This document shows, piece by piece, positions 1 through 11,542 of a stretch of 64,000 nt of DNA. Below the pieces are notes generated by a model, which did not search any database, was not told where the DNA came from, and saw nothing but the letters and a program-made list of their open reading frames with translations. Position 1 is the first letter of the stretch, and each line of letters starts with the position of its first letter. Origin of the DNA: Hymenoscyphus infarciens (Eukaryota > Ascomycota > Leotiomycetes > Helotiales > Helotiaceae); the NCBI GenBank assembly GCA_001414345.1, contig LLCB01000002.1:248001-312000 (forward strand), given 5' to 3'. A program made the translations under genes and the position numbers.

Positions 1-802
1 CTCGAATTTTTGATGAGGGCCACCGGTGACCTAGATTGCCAAATTCGATGTTGGAGGGGTTGGATTGAACATCTAGATCAACCTGAAATCTAGAATTAGA
101 TAGGCCGTAGGAAACAGAGTTCAGATATCGTTTCAATGGGTACATACTGGGGTGCTATATGGTCTCTGCAGGAATTTGGTACGATTCCGTGATGCTCCTG
201 GCGCTTTCATTCCCTGACGCCATCTTGCCAGACATTGCCAGCAGACAACTGAATCTTTTGCCTGCTTAGAAGTGGATATGCTTCGTAACATATCTAGACC
301 TGAAAAAAGGAGGAGGGCACTCGTTGTATTAAATACAATGCGAGCTTGTTGATTGTCTACAGAGGCACCACGACCAAAAATGCTTTTTTGAGCCAGACCT
401 CGGGGTGACGCGAACAAATGGTCCGTGCCCCTCAGTTCTTTTTATTAGAAAGGAAAACCTCCCCACAATATTTCTCCCCCCTCCAAGCAACACACCACAC
501 CACCAATTCGACTCCTCCTCTGTACCTCCTCCCTGTTCAAGTATCAGAGGACAAACTGGAGCTCTTCATATCTTCGGTATGTTTACATTCTCTATCTTCA
601 CTTGTGCCTAACCCTACCCTAGCATCGTGTGATGAACAATCATAGCATGTATTACCTGAAGCTGGACAGCTTTTGCTGTCTGGCAATGTGGTCTAACACC
701 AAGATCTCTGACATCGCTGCTCAACCGCACATCACTTTACGTACGCTTCTTTCAAGAACCAAGCTGACTGTTCGTCAAGATAGTTGATGCAAGAACCCCA
801 CC
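1..802. other. Upstream region of cnxG, with a possible 5'UTR intron
   Basis: No protein gene is supported here. The stretch from about 440 to 545 is rich in C and T, as in many ascomycete core promoters. Positions 577-622 look like a 46-bp leader intron: GTATGT donor, CCTAAC branch-like motif, CTAG acceptor. Short open frames in this region overlap in several frames and have low-complexity composition, so I treat them as chance. Confidence 0.4.
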
Positions 803-1075
803 ATGTCAACTGCCCCAAAACCCGCTGCGCAGTTCAAGGTCATCTATTTCGCATCCGCCCATTCATACACTTCCATGGAGGCCGAGAATCTACAAGCTCC
901 TCTGCCGCTATCTGAATTATTTGATAAGCTTGAGGAAAGATATGCGGGGATGAAATTCAAGGTGCTGGAAAGTTGTCTTGTCACGGTCAACCTCGAATAT
1001 GTTGATGTCGACAGTGACTTCGTCATCAAGGAGGGCGATGAAGTGGCAATCATCCCGCCTGTGAGCTCTGGGTGA
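803..1075 (+). CDS. cnxG: Molybdopterin synthase sulfur carrier (small) subunit, MOCS2A/CnxG type
   Basis: Predicted 90-residue MoaD/ThiS-fold protein. It would carry sulfur as a C-terminal thiocarboxylate to the large subunit (MOCS2B/CnxH), which converts precursor Z to molybdopterin for nitrate reductase and other molybdoenzymes in the cytosol. Visible evidence: the N-terminal strand (FKVIYFASAHSYT), the LPLSELFDKLEERY helix, VTVNLEYVD, and the hallmark end GDEVAIIPPV followed by SSG. The length matches the family. The ATG sits in a good context (CACCATG) and the gene is intronless. The last two residues are Ser-Gly rather than the Gly-Gly of bacterial and animal homologues; I believe some fungal homologues share this but could not check. 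The carrier needs only a C-terminal Gly for activation, so function is plausible. Confidence 0.88.
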   Translation: MSTAPKPAAQFKVIYFASAHSYTSMEAENLQAPLPLSELFDKLEERYAGMKFKVLESCLVTVNLEYVDVDSDFVIKEGDEVAIIPPVSSG

Positions 1076-2244
1076 GGTTGAGGTTGTTGCAATTCAGGGT
1101 GTCATTGGAACGCCATCTTTCAAATTCTGCCTTCTTCCCCAGTTACTGGAGTAATGGCCTGGTAGAGTCTTCGCGATTGGCGTCTGCCAATCCAGAATTC
1201 CTTCTCCTCCACCTTGGTCGACAGTTCTTCCATATCTTCCACCATCCCTCTCCCCTGCTTTGCCACTTCCTCCTTACCACCTTGGAAATCTTGACGCCCA
1301 TGAAAGTGGCCACCAGCGCTGCCAACGTTGCAAATATCGTAACGATGCATGTCAGAAATGTGATGGTCGAGACTCGCGTTCCAAATGGTCTAGACCTCAA
1401 TTCCCATCTCTCTGATTGAAAAGGGCAAATATTTGCGTGAAAGAGTGGCGCAAGAATGGGTATACGTGACCGGTTGGGTATACAACTTGAAGACTGGGCT
1501 TTTATCAGTATAGTTGTCTCAATCGGATACTTACAACCTTACCACTGAGCACCAGCTACATGAGTTTTCCTGCAGACACTCTGTATCGTCTTGATGTCGC
1601 CAACACCTTTTCAGGAGGCCATCTGGACTGGCATCCATTGGAATATTGATAGAAATATACACGATTATTGAAGCATCTGTGTTCCACAGTGCAAGACCAA
1701 GTCGCGTTTGAACCTTTTAGCGCCTGCCACACAGTGGAGGTCACGCTTCTGAACTTAACTCTTCTGTGCTTCTGACTTACTTCGATGGACATTTAAAAGT
1801 GGCAATAAAAAACTCAGGTTCGTACCTGCCCTCGTTGTGCCAGCTTTCTAGGGTAATTGAGGTGATCCCGAAGCTTTGGAACAATTTAGGGCTATTAACC
1901 CAGGGGTCTTGGAACAACCCAATTGAAAACGGGCGATTCTTAGTCATACACTACTTGCTTAACTGAGTACTGAGATTATTATTAGTACAAGTGAATCGAG
2001 GGAAAGCTAACTCATCTCTAAACACGTAACTGGAATAATGACTAATTGATCAAGAGTGATTACTTACCCTCGCTTACTTGACAAAGCACTGCTAGCGTCT
2101 TTATCTGAGCCGCTAAAACCTCGGCGTCCAAGGAACCATCAACCCTTACCTTACCACCTTGCTTGCCATCCCCTTCAGTCAACCACGGAAAACGGAAACA
2201 TCGCGACCGATCCCGTCGCCTGCTCCCTCCCACGGTGCTCCGCA
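1076..2244. other. Intergenic region between cnxG and the Zn2Cys6 gene
   Basis: Holds the cnxG 3' end and the leader of the next gene. A minus-strand open frame at 1143-1400 (85 codons) begins with one hydrophobic stretch (TFLTCIVTIFATLAALVATF) and then turns basic. It might be part of an unannotated small membrane protein, but it has no recognisable relative and no clear gene context, so I do not call it. Confidence 0.3.
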
Positions 2245-4974
2245 ATGAATCAAAACATCGACCCGAGGCTGGCAGCTTCTCATCCTCAGCCTCACGCAAA
2301 TCAAATCGCTCCAGCTACCTTTCACACCCCCATCGCAGCAAACCCCTCGAATCCTCAATCACCACAACAGCAACAATATCCTCCCCTCCAGGAAGCATCG
2401 CACTATGCGCCTCAACCTCCCCAGCCAACGTCAGAAAATGGCGCTGGCACTCCAGAGGGTTCGAAGCGACCGAGAGCATGTGAGCCGTGTCGACGTAAGT
2501 AGTCGCGATCATTCAATTGACTTACCTTCACTGTATGGTAGATAGAGCTCTACTAACTGCTCCATCTTACAGATCTGAAGGTTAAATGTATCGCAAGCCC
2601 AATCCCAGGTGGAGCTTGCGAGAGATGCGCCAAAGCCAACAAGCCTTGTCAAACCAATCCACCGAGTCGCAAACGACAAAAGAAGACCGATAGCCGTGTC
2701 GCAGAACTGGAGAGAACCGTTGCGCAGTTGAAGGGCAGGGTAGCCTCTGCAGTTCAACCCGATGGAGCAAATGAAGCTGAACCAAACGCGACAGCCGTTA
2801 AAACTACACACAACCCGTACCAACAAGTTACAAATGGCGGCTACAGTCAATTGTTCACTGCCCAGCCCACTACTCAATCCACCCAGCCGGAATTTGCTGG
2901 GTATCCAAGAGTTCCTGAGCAGTACTCCTCCAAATCACCATCCGTTCCTCCAATGGTAATGGCTGGTCAGAAGAGAAAGCATACGGAAACACGCGAGTCT
3001 TCGGGAGCCATCGATCCAACATTACCAAATGGTAGTAGTTCCAAATCTTCTGCAGATAAATCAAGCGGTCTACATCAATATGGAGGAGTCAGCGAGTCTT
3101 CATCGGCACTAAAGGCTGCACAAACCCATGAGTATGCCGATGTGGTGGATAGAAATTTGCTCTCAGCCGAAGAAGCGGCAACATTGTTTGATTCTTATGT
3201 TACAAAGATGGCACATCACCTCCCTGCCGTCGTCTTCCCAGCAGGTACCACAGCGGCAGACATCCGAAAGACAAAACCCACACTGTTCCTTGCTATTCTC
3301 AGTGCAAGTTCCGGAATGACATTTCCCAACTTACAACGCACTTTGACCAAGGAAGTGATGAGCATATATGCCGAGCGTATTATTGTTAATGGGGAGAAGA
3401 CCCTCGAATTGATCCAAGCTCTACATATCAGTACACTGTGGTATTGGCCTCCCGAACACTTTGAGGAGCTCAAGTTCTATCAACTTATTCACGTTGCGGC
3501 TGTCATGGCAATTGATATTGGCATGGGTAAGAGAAATAAGCCCAAAAAGACCAAATACGCTGGCCTGTGGAGAGACAACCCCTGGCGAAGAACACCATAT
3601 CCTGATCCAGAAAGCGCAGAAGCAAGAAGAGCATGGTTGGCTTGTTACTTTTTGTGTTGCACCGCATCCATGGGTCTTCGTCGACCAAACCTCATTCGTT
3701 GGGGTCCTTTTATGGTTGATTGCATTGAGTTCCTAGAAACATCCCCCGAAGCAGCTCCTTCTGATAAAGTTCTTTGCCAATGGGTCCGCAGCCAACACAT
3801 TGCAGAAGAAGTGGGTACCCAATTTTCCATGGATGACCCAATGGCCACCGTGACCATTGCAGACGCCAAGGTCCAATACGCCCTAAAAGGATTCGAGCGA
3901 GACTTGGAGAAGTGGAGTGATCAGGTACCGCCTGGGGTTCAGTCGAGTAAGTTTCCCCTCAAGTATCAACCAGAGAACCAACCACTGACTTTCTAACCAG
4001 TTGACCTTGAATTGACCCAACATGTAGTCAGTCTGTATGCTCATGAGGTTGCCATGCATGTTGATCACAATGTCGAAGAATTCAAGCCACCGTTTACTGA
4101 AGAGACCATTGCTGGATTAGGAGAGAGAGGAGAGGTTGATAAGCTCACTACAGCTCATGTCGATGCTCTCTCTACCTGCTTGATGTCGATTGATGGCATC
4201 CTGGAGAACTTTTTCCGATTTGATGTGGAGACAATCAGATGTCTTCCTATCTATATTTTCATTCGAGTGGCGTACGCCGTTGTGGTCCTCATCAAGATGT
4301 ACTTCGCGGCAGCAACTCCAAACTCAGAGTTAGGAAAGGTTATCAACAAGGATAACATGAAGGTTGAACAGCACCTAGACACCTTGGTCGAGCTCTTCAG
4401 ACAAGCCGCCGCGGATGATAAATCACGCCCGTCTGCTAAATTTTTGATGGTGCTTCTTATGCTGAAGACATGGTTTCATCGTCAACGAGAAGGTAAGGCG
4501 GCACCTCGTGCGGAGCCTGGCTCTTCCTCAACCCTCTTAACTACCGATTCGGTTCCACATCCATCTGATGAACCAGATACGAAGGGTCGCGATCAGAATG
4601 GGCAAGTTTCGAATGGGCAACAACACTTCAGCCAAACGAACAACCTCCAGCTCCTCAGCGAAGTTGCAACCAACAATTCTCGAGGTGAGTCCCGAGGTGA
4701 AGGTGGTCACTATACGGGCTCGTCGAACGATTGGCAACAACATCACCCACAGTTTTCGGATTATGATTCGACGAATCAAATGTCAACCCAGCAAAGCTAT
4801 GGCACGACTCCCGGAAGCGTCGATCCTTCGCTTGGCCTAGAACTTGGCTATACTATGGGTGATGGTTTTGAGCAAGCAATTGGAATGACTCTCGGAGTTG
4901 GTGATGGAAACTACTTTAGCGACAATGCTTTCTTTGGCAATTTCATGGGTCCGAATGGTTTTGAGGGATTCTGA
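2245..4974 (+). CDS. Zn2Cys6 fungal transcription factor
   Basis: Exons 2245-2494, 2573-3946 and 4001-4974 give 865 residues. The intron 1 branch site is TACTAAC and its AG acceptor is at 2571-2572. The Zn2Cys6 cluster spans the first splice: CEPCRHLKVKC, then CERCAKANKPC, at about residues 79-112. It is followed by a basic linker and a short coiled coil (RVAELERTVAQLKGRV) for dimerisation. The middle (about 240-560) is the helical fungal regulatory region, with YWPPEHFEELKFYQLIHVAAVMAIDIG and a tryptophan-rich RRAWLACYFLC segment. The C-terminal ~200 residues are Q/N/S-rich, like an activation domain. The start is the first in-frame ATG after a pyrimidine-rich leader. The layout recalls War1/PrtT/Leu3-type regulators, but I cannot assign an orthologue or target genes. 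Likely nuclear. Confidence 0.9.
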
Positions 4975-5814
4975 TGTTTGGTATCAAGTTTTCTTTCTCT
5001 CGGTGCCATAGCTTTGCATTTGTGGATGATATGATGATGGATATCATCGTGGAAGCGAGTGCATTGATGTTGGGATCCCTTTATTGTGAGTTTGCCGTTG
5101 AGATGTACTGTAAATTTTTAAGGAAAAAAGTGTCTCAAGTAGCAGCATCGGTTAGGTTACCACTAGCTTATCGTGCCTAGGTAGTTGATACAGACTGGAT
5201 TGAAGGAACGGTTTCCCCGGCATGATGAAAAACACGCCCATTTGAGACCCCCGCCACTTACTTGAAATCTCTTCCACTTTATACAATTTCTAAAAACACT
5301 TTTAAAAATCAATAGAATTTGTTTATATATTTTTGTGACTTTGTTCCTTAGGTTGGGGTGGCCTGTGCCTCAAATGGGCGTGGTTTTTCTTGCTCATGCA
5401 AAGAACCAGGGTTGTTTTTCTATGTCTCCACCTTTTGCTTTGATCTTTGCCGTCTTTGCCTCTGGTCTGCCAATAGCTTTTTTTCCAATTTGAGTCGTTC
5501 TGAGGGGCTGTATTTTTTTCCTTCAGCGTCAGAGTCTCTTCGATTCACAATTAGTTTTACATTTACTTCTTCTTTGCTTTTTCCTTCACCCAGCCGCCGT
5601 GACGTAACTGGAACCACTGTACCCCGCGTTTTTGGAAGCTTGGACTCGGTGGACTCGAAATACACTATTTCTTCTCGACAACGCAATCGCAACCTCAACA
5701 TACTAGTAGGACCAATCATTTCTTTAGCCCAAAAACCAAAAGTGTAATTTACACGTCCAAGCGTACGGGTGAAGGTGCCAGGAGTCGGACGGAAAGAGTA
5801 GACCAGACCAAGCA
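4975..5814. other. 3' end of the regulator gene and promoter of the transporter gene
   Basis: No gene is supported. The stretch 5385-5590 is T-rich on the plus strand, which opens meaningless frames on both strands. The last 100 bases before 5815 form the leader of the transporter gene. Confidence 0.4.
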
Positions 5815-7592
5815 ATGTCGTTATTACAACGAGTCACCTCTTTCGAGTCGCTTGCGCCAGAACGCTTTTCGCCCGAGAGAGGAACTTCACCTACGGGGTC
5901 TCGAGATCGTAAACTGAGCTTCAGTCCTCTTCCTGGGTCATGGGTTCCGCCTGCTGTGGAGGAGGAAAGTGTGCAAGCAATTGGTGCTTTTGAGGTTCCA
6001 AAGGCGAAGAGAATATGTGAGTGATCGATCACCTTATCTCGAGTCGTTCCTGAAAACTGGTTGTGACAGTCCACTGACCGATTTATTCTGCAGTACAAGT
6101 CATTACCGCCGTGACTTACTGTCTATTCGCTGCTGGAATCGTCTTTGGTTATGCCGCCTTTAAACCAGTACTCATTCGCGAACATGTATATCGAGATCTT
6201 TGCACGGAAGAAGAGTTGGAAAAGGGAGTGCGGACATGTTATGATCAGGAAATACATCTCAACTTGATGTTCACCGTTGCAGCCGTGGGGACAAATGTGG
6301 CAGCTCTCCCGATTGGAGCTATACTGGATACTCTTGGACCTCGGGTTTGTGGCATAATTGGGAGTTTCTTGTTGACAATTGGAGCTCTGCTCTTTGCGTT
6401 CGCATGGGAATTACCTTTTGACGGTTTCATTCCTGGATATTTGTTTCTCGCCCTTGGAGGACCATTTGTGTTCATCTCATCGTTTCAGCTGTCGAATACC
6501 TTCCCAAAGCACTCCGGTCTTATTCTGGCGCTTTTGACGGGTGCTTTTGATTCTTCTAGTGCGGTGTTTCTTGTGTACCGCATGATTTATCAGTGGAGCG
6601 AGGAAAACTTTACTCCGAAACGATTCTTCCTCGTTTACCTTATCGTACCCGCTCTCATTCTTCTCGTCCAACTTTTTTACATGCCTAAATCGTCTTACAA
6701 GACGGTTGGTGAGCTGGTCAAGCAAGTAGAGGAAGTGGACACAAACTACGACGATCAAATGGACGAACACACAGCCCTCCTCCGAGAAGAAAGTCGCGAA
6801 AACCGACAATCAGTGGTATCCGAAATAACCGATCTCCTAGGCTCCAAATCAGGAGGAAAACAACTCAAACAAGAAGAGCGCAAAAACGCCATCTCAGGAG
6901 TCTGGGGAGCCCTCCACGGAAAAACGGTAACGCAACAAATCCTCTCTCCCTGGTTCATCCTCATCACCCTCTTCACCGTCATCCAAATGACCCGAATAAA
7001 CTTCTTCGTCGCTACGATACGTCCACAATACGAATACCTCCTCTCCTCCTACGACAAGGCCGTAGAAATAAACACCTTCTTCGACATCGCCCTCCCACTA
7101 GGAGGGATCCTCTCCATCCCTTTTATAGGATTGGTCCTCGATAACACGAGTACATTCTTCGTCCTCACGGCCCTCGTAAGTATCGCGACCACGATCGGAA
7201 TCCTAGGCTGTCTCCCTTATGAGTGGGCGGCTTATTCGAATATCTGCCTCTTCGTTCTTTATCGGCCGTTTTATTATACTGCTGTGAGTGATTACTCGGC
7301 AAAAGTCTTTGGGTTTCGCACTTTTGGGACGGTGTATGGGTTGATTATTTGTTTGGCGGGGGTAATGAATTTTAGTCAGAGTGGACTTGATGCGCTTCTC
7401 CATAAGGTTTTTGGCGGGAACCCAGTGCCGGTTAATGTTATTTTGCTGGGGAGTGCATTTTTGGTTGGATGCGCTTTGTGTGCGTTTGTTGGGTGGAGGG
7501 CTTATGGAATGAAGAGGGGTTTATTAGTAGAAGAAGCAGAAAGAGCCAGGGAGGTGGTAATGCCTGGGGCGGAGGAGGTAGAGAGGTTGTGA
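5815..7592 (+). CDS. Major facilitator superfamily transporter, FMP42/SLC43-like
   Basis: Exons 5815-6016 and 6094-7592 give 566 residues. After a hydrophilic N terminus of about 70 residues come twelve predicted membrane segments in two halves: about six (first VITAVTYCLFAAGIVFGYAAF), a charged loop (about 290-345: EEVDTNYDDQMDEHTALLREE), then six more. NVAALPIGAILDTLGPRVCG carries the loop 2-3 MFS signature (G-x-L-x-D-x-x-G-x-R). The arrangement and sequence flavour match the yeast Fmp42 family, distantly related to the SLC43 amino-acid transporters; substrate and compartment are unknown. The first exon is purely cytosolic. The intron has a GTGAGT donor and a TTCTGCAG acceptor. The extreme C terminus is acidic/basic (EEAERAREVV). 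Confidence 0.9.
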
Positions 7593-7840
7593 GGAGTGAT
7601 TGGGTTGGTTGGTCACTTTTCAGCCGGTTGTGAGAAGAGTAAGTAATTTTGTATTGCCGGTTGGAAGAGATAGGTATTTGAGATTGTTACTCCGTCGTAC
7701 TTAACGCTTTTCTTGCTGGTTAGGTGCTGGAGTTTTATACGGAGTACGAGTCTTGGATAATTATTTTTGGATGGAAGGAAAAGGTCAGCAGTTGGCAACG
7801 GTTGCAATCAGCGTGGTAGCCACTATATATATACGGCAAT

Positions 7841-7931
7841 TGACACAAATACCCCTATTTTGAGAAATCGTGACATAAATACCACTATTTTTAGACCTTT
7901 TTGACAGAGTTACTCCTCTTTTTTGTATTCA
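7841..7931 (+). repeat. Three degenerate ~30-bp direct repeats
   Basis: Units begin at 7841 (TGACACAAATACCCC), 7871 (TGACATAAATACCAC) and 7902 (TGACAGAGTTACTCC). Each runs into a T-rich tail. The period is 30-31 bp and divergence rises towards the pseudogene side. The array sits just upstream of the DUF6594-like remnant. The 250 bp before it (7593-7840) are the transporter gene's 3' end with nothing else visible. Confidence 0.6.
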
Positions 7932-8875
7932 TTTATTTAATACTGAGAAGCAACGCTCGAACTACTCCGCAGTCGGACTCCCACGCTTCTCTAAGCGAGC
8001 CTCGTAGCCATTTATTTCAGAAGGTCTGGAGACATAGTACAGCCGGCAACAACCTGAGGCTTTATGGCTTCCGACGATTCAAAACAAGCCACCTTGTAAA
8101 TCTCCATTTCCTAGAGGAAGAGATTTCTGTGCTGGACCGGCAGATTTACCAGGTTGGCCTTAGATCTGGCAGTCATGAGAACAAGGGGGGACGTGATGCG
8201 CTTGGTCACCAATATAGCCAAAGGGATTCCGCTGTATTCAACGAAGGAAAATTCGTTACGGATTCAATGGTTCTCAAACTCCGAAGGTTGCTCAAAGAGT
8301 ATGGTTCGCAAAATATGCCTATAACAATGTATGTATATACTTACACAAGAATGGACGAAGCACTAGCTGCCTTCAACAAAGTGTTCGCAATGGAAACCTT
8401 TTCGCTGATAGACGAGGAAGATAATTACAAAGAAAGAAGCGAACTTCATCCTTACGAAAGCTACTAAACAAGACACGTCTGAGTCCATCTCGGTCCTCGA
8501 ACAGAACATGATCCTTTCCGTCGAGGAATCCAGAAAACACTCCAGCAACTTCGAACGCGCAATAAAAGCAAAGAAGACGAAGAACGTGTACAGAAGCGCG
8601 GGTTCCCCAAAATAAGTGGCAAGACCATAAAAGCACTTGCTACTACCGCAACTACGAAGCGCGATAGGAGATCTGCGATAAGAGCTGTGTTTTGGTAGGC
8701 ACTTCTCATTATTTCCAACCAGACAACAAAAAGAGAGCGCTTGATCACGATTTCGATTTCGATTGCATTGTTTTCGATTTTGATCTCGAGAGATTTGAGG
8801 GTTTCAAACTTGGCGACAATGGGTGTAGCTGCTGCTTATGCTGCGATTCTGTCAGTGGTTGTCTCAAGCGCATGA
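7901..8875 (+). pseudogene. Decayed DUF6594-like fungal membrane-protein gene with an internal inverted segment
   Basis: All plus-strand matches lie in one frame. The conserved start of the domain (YGFRRFKTSHL..LHFLEEEISVLDRQIYQVGL) begins near 8062. It is followed by LGHQYSQRDSA, a LRRLLKEY segment and DEALAAFNKVFAMETFSLIDEE. Reading continues past TAA (8465) and TGA (8480), both one C-to-T step from sense codons, into a polar stretch (HLGPRTEHDPFRRG). It resumes at about 8711 with SNQTTKRERLITISISIALF, then RVSNLATMGVAAAYAAILSV, and stops at 8873. The expected middle membrane segment is absent on this strand but present on the minus strand at about 8598-8700 (YQNTALIADLLSRFVVAVV). No ATG opens the frame. 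Seventeen extra codons at about 8312-8362 may be a degraded intron. Family assignment is from memory. Confidence 0.6.
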
Positions 8876-9729
8876 TTCTGCCGACCGAACCAAGAAGGAG
8901 AGCGGCTCGCTTGGTTTTTTGGAAAGGCAAGCATACGAGTGCAAGGAAAAGCAACTCAGGGTGGGAGCATATCACTCAAGTCGCTTAAAGTACTGGAGTG
9001 TGTATGCTTCCATGTAATGTGTCGGTGCCTTGAAGAGACCCTAGATGCCACGCCTGATGTTGACTAAGTAGGTAAAAGGTGAAAAACGGCAAAAACTTGA
9101 AGCCCGGGCCTGGGAGGAGCTTAAACTCCGAGATAAGCTATTTTAGGCCCCTTCTTGAACCTGGCTCCTTCTTAAACAACTACCACATAAATCAAAAATT
9201 TTGAATATTCTGGACGCGATAGTCAAAATCATTAAGCCAAAGCGGTCGTTCATTTCTGAGAAATATCCATCATCAATGGAGGCTCGCGATAGACAGTAAA
9301 GCGGCATTAAATCGTTTAGGTTCGTAGCTGTCTACCTAGCTCGTTGCTCCAGTTGCCTAGGTTAATTCATGTAAATTATCCTAATTGACTTGGACAATTT
9401 AAATTACACAACCGCTTCTTCGCCCAACTCGAAATCGTCAAAACGAATCTTAGTAGAGTAAGACACAATGAACCTGTTGATCTCATATTGAAAAGAGTCT
9501 AGTAACAGGCAATCTAACATTGCAGATTGTTAATTTCCCCCCCAGATATTCCATCCATCATCTCTTCCTTTCCCATTTTTGCATTCCGAGTACGAAGCTC
9601 GCTTAATATCAACAAGAAAAGCCCCCCCCCCCCAAAGGAGAAAACCATAGATTCAAACTGAATCTCTCCAACCCCGCCTCTCATTCATCCACTTGAAATC
9701 TCAAAATATATCCCAGCACCCGAACCCCC
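8876..9729. other. Intergenic region, no gene seen
   Basis: Lies between the pseudogene and the 3' end of MRI1. It contains a 12-base C run near 9622-9633 and AT-rich stretches. I see no coding, RNA or repeat feature. Confidence 0.4.
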
Positions 9730-11274
9730 TCAAATATTCTCCATTTGAAATTGTGTACCATCATCACTCAAAGCCTTCCCCGCCTTCAAAATCCCTTCCT
9801 CTCTCTCCTCAACCTGCTCAGCCCATCTCTCCGGCATAATAGTCTTGAATTCAAATGTTCCTTTAGGACTTCTGACAACTTCTCCTTTCTCCGTGATGAT
9901 AGCATCGATCAAATCATGAGGTGTGACATCGAATGAAGGATTCCAGACATCAATTCTCTGATCGGCGATAGCCACCCTCTCAGTGTGATTCACATCCACC
10001 TTTCCATCTTTCACTACAGCACCAGTGATCTGCGTAAGTTCAGCTTTATTGCGGTCTTCGATTTTGATATCTGCCCCGGTCAGGGTTTCGAGATCGATGC
10101 TGGTGGTAGGTGCTGCAACGACGAATTTGATACCATGTGCTTTGGCGAGGACTGCTAGTGTATATGTTCCTATCTTGTTTGCGGTATCTCCGTTCCGAAC
10201 TACACGGTCGGCACCAACTATTACAGCAGAGATGTTCTTTTCGTCCTTCTTTCGTGCGAAGAGTGCTCCGGCCATGGAATCGGTGATGAGGGTTGAGGGG
10301 ATGTTTTCGTAGACAAGCTCGAATGCGGTTAAACGAGATCCTTGGTTGTATGGTCGGGTTTCTGTGCAAAAGGCGTGTTCGAGGTAGTTCATCTTATGAA
10401 GACTTCGGATTATTCCTAGTGCGGTGCCGTGGCCTGATGTTGCGAGAGAGCTGGGAAGAGTTAGCTTTTCTTGTATCCAAACAAAAACTTGAAGTGCTTG
10501 AAGCGCAAAATTGAGACAATTCTCAATTTCGCCCAACGAAAACAAACATACCCAGTATTGCAATGTGTCAACACACTCAACTTCCTGTAAGTCCTATCTG
10601 GCAATCCCTGCGTTCCAGGTGGACTCGTAGTATAATATCTCAAATAATCCTCCGCATCCTCAGGTCTGTCCACCGGCATCTGTTGTCTCCTCAAGTATTC
10701 AGCACCATATCTGCCAATAGCCAAGTTCGTGGTATAATCATCCTCCAAGATCTTTTCCGCCGCTTCGATAAATACCTTCCGGACTTCGGCACAAGCGGCT
10801 TGTTGTTCTAAAGAAGAAGGAGAAGAAGTCGCGAGCAAAGTCTTGGTCTTGAGGAGTTGTATAGCGTTGTGAAGATCGACTGCAGTCGGTCTGCTCTTCA
10901 TGAGGTAGTCCAACTTCGAATGTATATACTTGACGACTTCCACCCGTTCTCCTGCCGCTAGGACTTTGTAAGCCTCTTTCTATACCAACTTCAAACGAAC
11001 TTCTTACCATCCTTCTTATTCTCCAACTCGACAGCTAATGCCAATGCAGCAACGATAGCAATAGCCGGGGCCCCTGAACCAACTTAGCCTCCGCAAGTCC
11101 TCTCAATCGAGAGCCCTGAGAATATTATATACCTCTCACGCGCATCGCCTTGATGCAATCAAACGCCTCCTCGCAAGTCGAAACATCATCGTAGATGAAT
11201 TCATGTGGAAGACGAAGTTGATTGAGAACTTGAAGTTTGCCCCTCTCGTACTTGATGGCTTGCAACCCCGCCAT
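9730..11274 (-). CDS. MRI1: Methylthioribose-1-phosphate isomerase
   Basis: Minus-strand exons 11133-11274, 11008-11073, 10552-10963 and 9730-10450 give 446 residues. The enzyme isomerises 5-methylthioribose-1-phosphate to methylthioribulose-1-phosphate in the methionine salvage pathway; it belongs to the eIF2B-alpha/MtnA family. Visible motifs: RGAPAIA spliced across exons 1-2, [14 protein letters not shown] (catalytic Cys) reaching across the third intron into [21 protein letters not shown], and [20 protein letters not shown] (catalytic Asp). The C-terminal [17 protein letters not shown] is also typical. The length is slightly above bacterial MtnA because of an insert around residues 150-190 ([20 protein letters not shown]), as in other fungi. 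The start [20 protein letters not shown] matches the family N terminus. Confidence 0.95.
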
Positions 11275-11542
11275 GTCGGTTTATGAGTGGTGATGATGCT
11301 GCACAAGGAGGGTTTCTGTTGTCGTCGCCAGAGGGGGGTGGTGTCCGATCTCTGGTCTAAAATGCCTATTGAAATTGAAAAAAATGTTTTAAGAAGTTGT
11401 GAAAAGCGTTCTGTTTGTTGAGGGGAAAAAGTCAAGTTGCGACAAAAAGCATTAAGGTTCCGATTGACCGCCCGGGCAGAATTAACCCCACCTTCCTAAT
11501 CGGTTTGAGTAACGCCAAATTCATACACTCACTCTCTGATTA
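11275..11542. other. MRI1 promoter side up to the transposon island
   Basis: About 270 bp of normal base composition upstream of MRI1, ending at the target duplication of the repeat island. No motif is clear enough to name. Confidence 0.4.

Noticed and set aside
2056..2244. Upstream in-frame extension of the Zn2Cys6 protein
   Set aside because: The 63 extra codons have leader-like composition, and the ATG at 2245 begins a typical disordered N terminus.
3947..4000. Stop codon at 3994-3996 as a truncation of the regulator
   Set aside because: It lies in a clear 54-bp intron (GTAAGT donor, CTAACCAG end) whose removal restores the frame.
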